Assembly (NCBI GenBank): GCA_964617875.1
Contig: CAZUAI010000031.1
Coordinates: 1-56,147 of the forward strand
DNA from: CAZMVY01 sp964617875
GTDB taxonomy: Bacteria > Planctomycetota > Phycisphaerae > UBA1845 > PWPN01
Reading direction: 5' to 3'
DNA length: 56,147 nucleotides
Positions 32,445 to 40,493 of this stretch are shown piece after piece. The notes under the pieces are model-generated. The model saw nothing but the letters and a program-made list of their open reading frames with translations. It did no database searches and had not been told where the DNA came from. Both the position numbers and the translations under genes were made by a program. The first letter of the stretch is position 1. Each line of letters starts with the position of its first letter.

Positions 32445-32831
32445 TCAGCATCCTGCCCCCGCAATCGCCTTGATCTTGTCCACCACCCTCCTGGCATCGC
32501 CGATCATGTCCGGCTGGGCCGGCTTCTTCTCGATGCCCAGATCGGTCGCGACCACATGCACATCGACGGTCACGCCCGCCTTTGCCATGACCTTGCGGCA
32601 ACACTGGTCGTCGCAGCCGTCGATGGCAATGCGCCGGCCCGCCTTGCGAACCCGCTCCATCTTGTCCGCAATATCGGCGGCCACCGCCGCGATGCAAAAC
32701 AGGTTGCCCACGCCCTGCTGAGCCGCCAGTACGCCGGCACGATTGGCGACCTGGCCTGAATGCGCAGCCCCGGCGCAGGCGAAAATGAGCGTTTCGCCTC
32801 CGACACAACGGCATCCGCATCCTGACGTCAT
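32445..32831 (-). CDS. DGC-domain putative zinc-binding protein
   Basis: 128-residue protein of the DGC domain family (PF08859), named after its D-G-C motif. Visible landmarks: CGCRCVGGETLIFACAGAA at the start and IDGCDDQCCRKVMAKAG near residue 70. The many Cys in both blocks suggest a bound metal, probably zinc, but neither activity nor ligand is established. ATG 32831 is preferred to the GTG at 32834 because GGGAG lies seven nt before it. It lies between the permease and the small thioredoxin, 12 nt after the permease stop. Confidence 0.85.
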   Translation of the reverse strand: MTSGCGCRCVGGETLIFACAGAAHSGQVANRAGVLAAQQGVGNLFCIAAVAADIADKMERVRKAGRRIAIDGCDDQCCRKVMAKAGVTVDVHVVATDLGIEKKPAQPDMIGDARRVVDKIKAIAGAGC

Positions 32832-32843
32832 CACAGTTCTCCC

Positions 32844-34208
32844 TTACGCATCCGTGCCGAGCGCCCCGAAGATCAGCCCGGCGATCGTGGAAAGCACAAT
32901 CACAAGACAGACGAACACCACGGTCTTCCTTGTCCCCAGCACAGACCGGATCACGAGCATGCTCGGCAGCGACAACGCCGGCCCCGCCAGCAGCAGCGCC
33001 AGGGCCGGCCCCTTGCCCATGCCCGAGCCCATCAACCCCTGGAGGATCGGCACCTCCGTCAGCGTGGCGAAGTACATGAACGCGCCGAACACGGACGCGA
33101 ACAGGTTGGCACGGACGGAGTTGCCGCCGACGAGGCCGGTGACCCACCTGTTGGGAATCAGCCCCTCCTCGCCCGGACGGCCGAGCAGCAGCCCGGCCAC
33201 CAGCACGCCGCCCAGCAACAGCGGCGTGATCTGCACGGCGAACGCCCAGGTCTGGCCGAACCACTCGCCCGCTTCGTCCTTTCGGAGGCCCAGGACGATC
33301 GAAAGCCCCACGGCCGCCGTCACGAACGGGATCATGGCGTGCAGCGGCACGTGTTCGGCATGTAGGGCGGCCCGCACGCCCGGCGTGACGACCCATCCCG
33401 ACACGCTCCACGCCGCCAGCGTCGCCCCGGCGACCAGGGCCAGCTTCCACCACTCGACCTTGAACCACATCGCCAGGAACACGGCCAGTGCGGCGGCGCT
33501 CCCGGCCGTGATAATCCACTTCGAATTCCAGATCACGAACCAGAAGCCGGATGTCTGATCGGGCCGGCCCCAGTTGGCAAAGACGAGGATGCCGACCATG
33601 CTGGCAAAGTAGAGGATCGTCTGCCACAAGGGGCGACCCGCCTCCGGCTCCGGCATCGCGGCGACGGCATCCGCCCTGGCGGTTTCTTCCTTGCGATAGA
33701 TCAGGTGCATGAGCAGGCCGATGACGACGCTGAACGTGATCGCGCCCACCGCCCGTGCGATGCCGATGTCGAGGCCCAGGATGCGAGCCGTCAGGATAAT
33801 CGCCAACACGTTGATGGCCGGCCCTGAATACAGGAAGGCACAGGCCGGCCCCAGCCCCGCTCCCATCCGCCAGATCCCGGCAAAGAGCGGGAGCACCGTA
33901 CAGGAGCAGACGGCCAGGACCGTCCCGCTCACCGAAGCCACGCCGTACGCCAGCGCCTTGGGGGCCTTCGGCCCGAGATAGTGCATCACGGACGCCTGGC
34001 TGACGAAGACGCCGATCGCCCCCGCGATGAAGAACGCCGGTACCAGGCACAGAAGCACGTGCTCCTGCGCGTACCACTTGACGAGTGCCAGCGACTCGAA
34101 GACGGCCTTGTTGAAGCGTGGCCACTCGAGCGGCATCGCAAAGCAGGCGGCGAACACCGCCACGCCCCAGAGGAGCTTCTTCCAGTCGGCCTTGCCATCC
34201 ATCGCCAT
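32844..34208 (-). CDS. DUF318/ArsP-type permease
   Basis: 454-residue inner-membrane protein of the predicted permease family PF03773, which includes ArsP, the trivalent organoarsenical exporter. Ten or so spans are visible. The Cys motif LAVCSCTVLPLFAGIWRMG and the following ACAFLYSGPAINVLAIILT are the family hallmarks; ArsP uses Cys residues to bind its substrate. The C-terminal half repeats the pattern (FASVFGAFMYFATLTEVPI, LLLAGPALSLPSMLVIRS), consistent with an internal duplication. It is the first enzyme or transporter gene after arsR, 184 nt apart. The substrate in this organism is not known. Confidence 0.9.
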   Translation of the reverse strand: MAMDGKADWKKLLWGVAVFAACFAMPLEWPRFNKAVFESLALVKWYAQEHVLLCLVPAFFIAGAIGVFVSQASVMHYLGPKAPKALAYGVASVSGTVLAVCSCTVLPLFAGIWRMGAGLGPACAFLYSGPAINVLAIILTARILGLDIGIARAVGAITFSVVIGLLMHLIYRKEETARADAVAAMPEPEAGRPLWQTILYFASMVGILVFANWGRPDQTSGFWFVIWNSKWIITAGSAAALAVFLAMWFKVEWWKLALVAGATLAAWSVSGWVVTPGVRAALHAEHVPLHAMIPFVTAAVGLSIVLGLRKDEAGEWFGQTWAFAVQITPLLLGGVLVAGLLLGRPGEEGLIPNRWVTGLVGGNSVRANLFASVFGAFMYFATLTEVPILQGLMGSGMGKGPALALLLAGPALSLPSMLVIRSVLGTRKTVVFVCLVIVLSTIAGLIFGALGTDA

Positions 34209-34392
34209 CGTGCGCCGTCGCCCGATTCACTTCGTTTGCACGCCCCTGACGCCGCGACGCGAGGTCAAGGGCAGGCTGGAAGCCTGCACCACGAGGCACG
34301 AAATCCCGCCACCGGCAACGCCTCTGAGTATTGCCTCATGGTCACATCGCCATATCGGGTGCCACGAAAGCCATCGCCCTCGCACCTCATCG

Positions 34393-34716
34393 TCAAACCG
34401 CCGCCGCCTGGGCCTTGAGGTTTTCCCGCAGGACCGACTCGATACATTCAAAGAATCCCGAAAGGCACCGGCACCGCAGGCGGTAGTACATGTTCGACCC
34501 CTGCTTGCGGTCCTCGACGAGCCCTGTGTTCTTGAGCACGGCCAGGTGCTTCGACACGGTCGATTGATCGGCCCCCACCAGGGCCGTCATCTCGCACACG
34601 CACAGTTCCCGTTCCTGGAGGGCATCGAGGATGAGCAGCCGGCTCGGATGGGCCAGAGCTTTGGCGATCCGGGCCCGCGCCTCATACTGACGAACCGATC
34701 GACGATCTACTGCCAT
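34393..34716 (-). CDS. arsR: ArsR/SmtB-family metalloregulator
   Basis: 107-residue dimeric repressor released by As(III), Sb(III) or similar. Winged helix with ARIAKALAHPSRLLILDALQ, the alpha3 metal site ELCVCEMTALVG (Cys39, Cys41, as in the E. coli ArsR C-V-C), recognition helix DQSTVSKHLAVLKNTGLV and the wing ending YYRLRCRC. The C-terminal helix has further Cys in RCRCLSGFFECIESVL, which may form a second binding site. The start at ATG 34716 coincides with the predicted transcription start of the perfect promoter directly upstream. Likely controls the permease-redox genes downstream and itself. Confidence 0.93.
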   Translation of the reverse strand: MAVDRRSVRQYEARARIAKALAHPSRLLILDALQERELCVCEMTALVGADQSTVSKHLAVLKNTGLVEDRKQGSNMYYRLRCRCLSGFFECIESVLRENLKAQAAAV

Positions 34717-34722
34717 ATTGCC

Positions 34723-34750
34723 ATTATACCATGCCGCCATGCGCATTCAA
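34723..34750 (-). promoter_or_regulatory. arsR promoter giving a leaderless transcript
   Basis: Minus strand: -35 TTGAAT (34750-34745), 16 nt, perfect -10 TATAAT (34728-34723). Only GGCAAT lies between the -10 and the arsR ATG at 34716, so transcription should start on or next to the A of the start codon. Confidence 0.65.
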
Positions 34751-34996
34751 GCACTGATCGGCTTTTCGAGCAGGGCAGGTGCAATTACGCTCTCTCGGCA
34801 ACGGGGCACAGGGCTGCGTATTCGAGTCGCGAGTTCGAGGGCCAGCCCGGAAACACCCTGCGGACCTCAGTTCGCGACCTGTAACCCACTGCTCGCAACA
34901 CCACGCACGCGATGAGCAGCGGAAGGACCGACGAACCGACAGCGGACGATAATGTGGGCGAACCTGCCCCGGCGTACCGGGGCAGAACCCCTCACC

Positions 34997-37687
34997 CTAC
35001 TCGAGGCGTACCGTCACGACCTGCTTGGCGCCGACGGACAAAGTCACCTGGTTGCCGGCGGGCTTCAGCACCGCCCTGGGCCTGCCCTCCAGATCCGTCT
35101 GCTCCGCCGCCCCGATCTCGCGCGGCAGTTCGAGCGTTTCCTCGATCGCCGTGTCCGTCGGGTTGAACATCCGCACGACCAGCCCTTCGCTGTCGCGTCG
35201 CCGTTGGATCGCCGTAATCACGGCCTGGCCGGGCGTGAGCCTCAGGAACGAGTGCGACGCCGGCAGGCTCGGCGTTGCCGTCGCGGCGTCGCGGGACTCG
35301 ACCTGTTCCGCGCGCGGCGGAGCGGCCAATTGCTGGCCGAGCCGGCACAGCCTCGTCCGCGGCACCGAGCCGGCCAGCGGGACGATGCGCCAGACGAACT
35401 CGTGCGTGCCCTGGATCTGGCCGCCCTCTTCGCCGCTGGTGAAAACCGTCCGCCGGAACGAACGGAGCAGCGTCAGGGCGATGGGCCGGCCGGGAAGATC
35501 GCGCACGGCGGCCTCGGGCAGGCCCGTGCTGACGACGGCCAGTCCGCGGCCGGCCGCGCCGGCGTCGCATACGGCAGTCCAGGTGTACTGCGGCCGCGTC
35601 TCGACGTCGAGTTCCTTGAGCGTAGCGTTGTCGGCGCGGAGGGCGATCGGCCGCTCGATCACATCGAACGCGCCGTCGGCGAAGCACGTGTCCGCCCTCG
35701 CCCCGGTGGGCAGCAGCACGCGGAGGCGATGGTCGCGAACCGTGTTCTCGACGACCGTGCGGATCTCGACGTCCTCGGCGCCCTTCCGCAACGTCACGTA
35801 GCTGGTGATCCGCAGCGGCGCGGTCTGCTCGCTGCGGCACATGCGGTCGAAGCGGAAGTGTTGCGGGACGTTCATCGTCACGGCGATCCTGAGCGTCGCC
35901 TTGGCGATCCCGTCGGCGACGACGGCGACGTCGGCCGCGGCCGCCGTCGAGGTGAACGTCTGCTCGTTGACCGCGATGCCGTGGTACCAGCCGTCGCCGA
36001 TGTCGGCGCGATCCTCGAACGTCAGGAGGTTGTCGTACGTCTGCCCGCCGCGCTTGTCCGTGAGGCGGATCGTGCCGTTGGGCCCGACGCTCACGCGCAG
36101 GTTCTCGTTCTCGATCGTGTGGTCGTCGACGAGCATGGAGCCGAGGTGCCGCGTGGGCTCCCGGACCGGGCGGCACAGGAGGGTCGTGTAGCCGTAGGGG
36201 CCGATCTTCAGCGGAGCGGTGATGTCAACCTCGTGACGGCGGTCGGCGTGCGGGAACTTGCAGCGGACGCGCCGAAACCCGGCGCGGTCCTTGCGATGGT
36301 TGACATACTGGTACGGCACCTCGTTGCCGTCGGGGTCGTAGAGCCGGAAGCCGATCTTCTTCTCAAAGCCGAAGAACTCGGCGTAGGTCGCGTCGATGTC
36401 CGCCGGGAAGCGGAGCGTCAGATCGACGGGGCCGTCGACGGGGTCCGCCCCGGCGTTGAAGACGACGACGGCGAAGTCGTGGCCCTCCATCGGCGGCCGT
36501 GCGGCCCGGAGGGCGATGTGCCGCAGGGCGTCGCGCGACACGTGCCGGGCGATGCCCAGCGACTGGTCGAAGCGGTAGACCATGTCCTTGTGGACCTGGT
36601 CGATCGAGCATCCGCAGGCGGAGTCGTGCGGATGGTTCAGCAGCAGGTACCGCCAGGCGACGTGCAGGTACTGGTGCGGATACGGCTGGCCGGCCGGCTC
36701 GGCAAATGCCGCGAAGGGCTCGGCCCAGCGGCAGAGTTCGTTTTCGCAACGGGCGTTGGCCTGCTTCAGGTGGATGCGGCTCGAGAGCACGCCGGGGATC
36801 AGCCAGGCCTCGTCGCCGACGGGGCCCGGATCGCGCAGCTCGCCCACGAACACCTTCGTGATCCGGGCACGCTGCTCGCGGAGGTCCTCGACGAAGCCGT
36901 CAAGGTGCGAGTGGACGATCTGCACATCCTCGCGGGCCGCGTTGGCCCGCTGCAGCAGCTCCACGGTCTTGGGCTCGATCTCGAGGTGGTCGCCGCCGTC
37001 GAAGAGCAGGAACGACGACGTCGGGCACCGGGCCTTCTCGAGATCGATGACGCCGTTCAGCCCTTCGAGGGCCGTGTCCATATCGAACGGCTCGTCGATG
37101 ATCTGCCCTTTGCGCACGCCGAAGGCGTAGGTGCAGTAACCGCCCTTGGGGCTGAAGCGGTATGCGATGACCTCGGAGCCGTCCGGCGCCTGCCAGCGGA
37201 AGACCGCGCCATGGACGCTTTCGGTGGCGCCGCGCCAGAGGAACGTGTTGTCGATCGAGAAGCCCCGGAGAATCTGCGGGAGCTGCGAGATGTGGCCGAA
37301 GTGGTCGCACGCGAAGCCCACGCGGGACGGACGGCCGAACCGGGAGGCGAGGTCGAGTCCGAACTGCAGATTGCGAACCAGCGACTCGCCGCTGACGAGA
37401 AACTCGTCGGGCAGGCAGAACCAGGGGCCGATGCGGAGGCGCCCGGCCCCGGCGAGCTGCCGGATCTGTTCGCGGCGTTCGGGGCGGATTTCGAGGTAGT
37501 CCTCGATCAGGACGGCCTGGCCGTCGGATTGCCAGTAGGCGAACCGCTCGTCGGCGGCCATCGTGTCGAGGACCTCGTCGAGAAGGCTGACGAGCCGGAA
37601 ACGGTAGTCCTGAAAGGACTCGTACCACTCACGGTCCCAGTGCGTGCTGACAACGTAATGCGCGATCCGCTTGGCGGGCAAGGACAT
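34997..37687 (-). CDS. GH38 alpha-mannosidase
   Basis: 896-residue class II alpha-mannosidase with no signal peptide. The N-terminal zinc site has YVVSTHWDREWYESF (His16, Asp18), and the nucleophile is Asp128 in GFACDHFGHISQLPQIL. HDS residues for the third zinc ligands lie in LLNHPHDSACGCS, around residue 380. A central three-helix domain and beta-sandwich C-terminal domains (IRLTDKRGGQTYDNLLTFED and beyond) complete the family. MngB-type (mannosylglycerate) or general alpha-mannosidase substrates are both possible. ATG 37687 is chosen because GGAGG lies five nt before it and the family fold starts at once; a long in-frame extension upstream is low in family signal. Confidence 0.93.
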   Translation of the reverse strand: MSLPAKRIAHYVVSTHWDREWYESFQDYRFRLVSLLDEVLDTMAADERFAYWQSDGQAVLIEDYLEIRPERREQIRQLAGAGRLRIGPWFCLPDEFLVSGESLVRNLQFGLDLASRFGRPSRVGFACDHFGHISQLPQILRGFSIDNTFLWRGATESVHGAVFRWQAPDGSEVIAYRFSPKGGYCTYAFGVRKGQIIDEPFDMDTALEGLNGVIDLEKARCPTSSFLLFDGGDHLEIEPKTVELLQRANAAREDVQIVHSHLDGFVEDLREQRARITKVFVGELRDPGPVGDEAWLIPGVLSSRIHLKQANARCENELCRWAEPFAAFAEPAGQPYPHQYLHVAWRYLLLNHPHDSACGCSIDQVHKDMVYRFDQSLGIARHVSRDALRHIALRAARPPMEGHDFAVVVFNAGADPVDGPVDLTLRFPADIDATYAEFFGFEKKIGFRLYDPDGNEVPYQYVNHRKDRAGFRRVRCKFPHADRRHEVDITAPLKIGPYGYTTLLCRPVREPTRHLGSMLVDDHTIENENLRVSVGPNGTIRLTDKRGGQTYDNLLTFEDRADIGDGWYHGIAVNEQTFTSTAAAADVAVVADGIAKATLRIAVTMNVPQHFRFDRMCRSEQTAPLRITSYVTLRKGAEDVEIRTVVENTVRDHRLRVLLPTGARADTCFADGAFDVIERPIALRADNATLKELDVETRPQYTWTAVCDAGAAGRGLAVVSTGLPEAAVRDLPGRPIALTLLRSFRRTVFTSGEEGGQIQGTHEFVWRIVPLAGSVPRTRLCRLGQQLAAPPRAEQVESRDAATATPSLPASHSFLRLTPGQAVITAIQRRRDSEGLVVRMFNPTDTAIEETLELPREIGAAEQTDLEGRPRAVLKPAGNQVTLSVGAKQVVTVRLE

Positions 37688-37970
37688 TTCGGCCTCCGGC
37701 AAGGTACCCTGCGATCGGGCCGGCCCGCAGAACCGTCCCCGGAAGCCGCCCGGACGCAAGAGTCGCGTATTTGCAGGGAAACCGGCCGGGCTGTCAAGCG
37801 GCGCGCACACAGCCGGGGAACCGGTCGCAGCGGAGTTCGGGAAATGATGAACGACGGGGCCCGAATGCCCTGAGAATGGCGACGTTCCAACAGCCAAGCT
37901 GTGGGGGGCGCGGTTCTCCGCCCCCGCGCATCCGGCATGGCGGTGGGTGGCCCACCTGGCTTTCGAAAGA

Positions 37971-38390
37971 TCAGGCCCGGGTGCCGGCCAGGGCGTGCTG
38001 GGCGAAGAAGGCACCGTACTTCTTGTCCGTGCCCTGGATGTGGTTGGTGAGCCAGTTCTTGAGGAACGCCATGACCTCGACGGTCAGGGCGGCATTGCCG
38101 GAGTCGAAACGCTTCTTGAGGTCCTGGACCTTGCGCGTCAGTTCGTCGTGCTCGCCCTTGTGCGACAGATACCCGGGATACGATGCCTGGCTGAGCCGCT
38201 TCTCTTCGGCGGCGAAGTGCGTGACCGTGTACTGGACCAGTGCGTTGAGGAGCGCCCCGAGGCCCTCCCGGCCCTGCCCCTTCTGCATCGCGTCGTGCAG
38301 GTCGTTCACGATGGCGATGAGCTTCTTGTGTTGCTCATCGAACTCGGGCACGCTGACGCTGAGGCTCTCGTTCCAGGCAATAAGTGGCAT
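37971..38390 (-). CDS. Bacteriohemerythrin
   Basis: 139-residue four-helix O2-binding protein with a di-iron site. Landmarks in order: SVPEFDEQHKKLIAIVNDL (His in helix A), THFAAEEKRL (His and Glu), HKGEHDELTRK (two His), and WLTNHIQGTDKKYGAFF (His and Asp). All iron ligands expected for hemerythrins appear present. AGGAG lies seven nt before ATG 38390. The length is that of a stand-alone domain. Probably oxygen sensing or storage, relevant to microaerobic life; no associated signalling gene is adjacent. Confidence 0.93.
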   Translation of the reverse strand: MPLIAWNESLSVSVPEFDEQHKKLIAIVNDLHDAMQKGQGREGLGALLNALVQYTVTHFAAEEKRLSQASYPGYLSHKGEHDELTRKVQDLKKRFDSGNAALTVEVMAFLKNWLTNHIQGTDKKYGAFFAQHALAGTRA

Positions 38391-38652
38391 CGGGCATCTC
38401 CTGCGTAGGCTATCCGCCGCGCGTATGGCGCAGCACCTGCTGCCGGCGACCGGCGAGCGATGCCCTTGAATCGGGCGTTTCGCCGGGGGCCTTGAGCACC
38501 GTCACCGAGGTCCGGCGTTATGCGGACGTGCGAGGGCCGGGTGCAGGCGATCGGTGACTTGCGATTCGAGATCGGCAATCTGACCTCCCACATGCGCCAT
38601 CTGAGATCTGCGCTCTATGATCGGAGATCCCCGAGTGCCCCTCGCTCGCGTC

Positions 38653-39495
38653 TCAGCCTCCTGGGGAACGTTTACCAGCGCCTCGAATGAAGGCGAGGAT
38701 CGCCTCCCGGTTGGCCGCCCAACATCGGTCCGGCGGCGTGTTGGCGGGTAGCTCGAGCGTAACGGTGGGAATCTGCCGGTCGACGCCTGCCCAGCTTCCC
38801 AGGCTGCCGTGCGTCTCGTAGCCCATCGTGGGGCGGACCGGGTATCCGTTGACGGCGGCCATCGCCCGCGCCAGGGCCGACGCAGGACCGTCGTAGTTGA
38901 CGCAGGCACCGCCCCGGCGGATGCAATGGATTGTGAGAATGCGGACCGGGCGAACGATGCGGATCGCCTCCAGCACGGCCCGTGTCTCGGGCTCGCTGGC
39001 GGCGGCGGTGCCGTGGAGGGCCCGGTTGCCCGAACGGGCCGCCAACCAGTTGGACGCAGGCAGGTTCCGATTGATGTCTACGCCCCGGGCGTTCGTGCGA
39101 CGATTGGCCATGAGGCCGTCCGGGTTGACCTCGGGCACGATGGCGATCCGCCGGCCGTCGCTCAGGCCGGGATGGCTTCGGAGCAACGCGATCAGCTCCC
39201 GCGCCACCGCGGCGCCCGCAGGTTCATCCCCGTGGAAGCCGCCGAAAACCAGGATCGCATCGCCGCCGTTGCCGAAGGAATGCAGCCGGATCGGCCGTTG
39301 CTCAACGGACCGTCCGAGTTCGATAACCCGCTCCGGTCGCGTCCCGGTGGGGCTTGGGGGGGGAACCGCAATCGGCGTGGGCGACTCGATGCGCGTCTCG
39401 CGTTGCGTGCAGCCGCCGGCGGCCAGGATCGCGAACGAGGCGAGCGAAACGCCCAAGCGCAGCCGGTGGTGGTGATGATCGGAGTGGATTCTCAT
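38653..39495 (-). CDS. M14-family zinc carboxypeptidase-like lipoprotein (MpaA-like)
   Basis: 280-residue envelope lipoprotein: the N-terminus has SLASFAILAAGGC, a lipobox with Cys29. The peptidase domain has the H-x-x-E zinc motif in LVFGGFHGDEPAGAA, the NPDG block IAIVPEVNPDGLMANRR, RGVDINRNLPASNW, the third zinc His in RILTIHCIRRGG and the catalytic Glu in TVTLELPANTPPD. This is the arrangement of murein-tripeptide amidase MpaA and related LD-carboxypeptidases. The start overlaps the HAD gene stop (ATGA at 39492-39495), implying coupled translation. Likely trims wall peptides; substrate by analogy only. Confidence 0.88.
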   Translation of the reverse strand: MRIHSDHHHHRLRLGVSLASFAILAAGGCTQRETRIESPTPIAVPPPSPTGTRPERVIELGRSVEQRPIRLHSFGNGGDAILVFGGFHGDEPAGAAVARELIALLRSHPGLSDGRRIAIVPEVNPDGLMANRRTNARGVDINRNLPASNWLAARSGNRALHGTAAASEPETRAVLEAIRIVRPVRILTIHCIRRGGACVNYDGPASALARAMAAVNGYPVRPTMGYETHGSLGSWAGVDRQIPTVTLELPANTPPDRCWAANREAILAFIRGAGKRSPGG

Positions 39496-40355
39496 GCGGC
39501 GTCCTCGATCCGGCCGGTCAGCAGTCGGTCGATGAAAACGGCCACGCCCGCTTCGTCGTTGGTTGCCGTGTGATACCGGGCGGCGGCGCGGACTCCGGGG
39601 ACGGCGTTGCCCATCGCCACGCTGATGCCCGCGAAACGGATCATCTCGAGATCGTTGACGTCATCGCCGATGGCCACAACCTGCGATTCGTCGATCCCGC
39701 GGTCGCGGGCCAGCTGCGACACGGCAAACCACTTGTTCACGTAAGGGGCGAAGCACTCGAGCACGTGCAGACCGTAGTTCGGCGCGAAGATGGCGTTGCA
39801 TTTCACTTCGGTCGGAGGGAACTCCGCGATCAACTCCGCGTGGACGCGATCGATCTCCTGTGGGTCCTCGATGACGCCGATGCGGAGCGGTTCGGGGGCG
39901 TCGTCGAGCCACCGGGTGACGTGCCGCGTCGTCGTCGGCACGAGTTCCAGCCATTGCTCGTACGCCTTCGCGTTCCGCGAGCCCGCGAGCTGGTAATAGT
40001 CGACGCCGGCCAGCGTCGGGTCCTGGAGCATCAACACGGGGTAGCCGCGGGCCGTGAAAAAGTCGAGGAGCCGAAGCACGGTCTTTCGCGGAATGGGCCA
40101 CCGGCGGAGGGTCCGTCCCGTGCGTGCGTCGCTCATCATCGCTCCGAAGACGCAGATCGCCACGTCCAGATCGAGGCCGATATCCTCGATTACCGGCCGG
40201 GTCTCGGTGTAGCAGCGGCCGGTGCAGAGGCAGATCGTCAGCCCCGCATCGTGTGCGCGGTGCAGCGCCTCGCGGTTGGCGTTCGGCAGGCGGTTTGACG
40301 AATCGAGGAGCGTTCCGTCCACATCGATGGCAAGAAGGCGGCACGCAGCACTCAT
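39492..40355 (-). CDS. HAD-superfamily phosphatase, Cof/IIB type
   Basis: 287-residue Cof-like HAD phosphatase acting on sugar phosphates or similar metabolites. Motif I is LLAIDVDGTLLDSSNRLP (Asp11, Asp13), motif II is in CLCTGRCYTETRPV, the lysine of motif III is in the FAPYVNKWFAVSQL segment, and motif IV is VVAIGDDVNDLEMIRFAG. The IIB cap domain lies between motifs II and III. It is followed by the M14 gene, whose start overlaps its stop. ATG 40355 immediately precedes motif I. The physiological substrate is unknown. Confidence 0.92.
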   Translation of the reverse strand: MSAACRLLAIDVDGTLLDSSNRLPNANREALHRAHDAGLTICLCTGRCYTETRPVIEDIGLDLDVAICVFGAMMSDARTGRTLRRWPIPRKTVLRLLDFFTARGYPVLMLQDPTLAGVDYYQLAGSRNAKAYEQWLELVPTTTRHVTRWLDDAPEPLRIGVIEDPQEIDRVHAELIAEFPPTEVKCNAIFAPNYGLHVLECFAPYVNKWFAVSQLARDRGIDESQVVAIGDDVNDLEMIRFAGISVAMGNAVPGVRAAARYHTATNDEAGVAVFIDRLLTGRIEDAA

Positions 40356-40493
40356 CGCAGAACCTTAACGGCTCGGCCGGCGCGCTGCAAGCGGCGGGCG
40401 GCGCGCCCTCATCACTTGCCATGGGTGTGCAGACGCCGCGCCGGCGGCCCGACTTCTCCATGCCGTTCTGCCCCGCGGAGTCGTGCCGACCGG

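Noticed and set aside
34997..38014. Longer mannosidase reading frame starting at 38014
   Set aside because: The first 109 residues have no GH38 signal, overlap the hemerythrin gene and lack a ribosome site; ATG 37687 has GGAGG.
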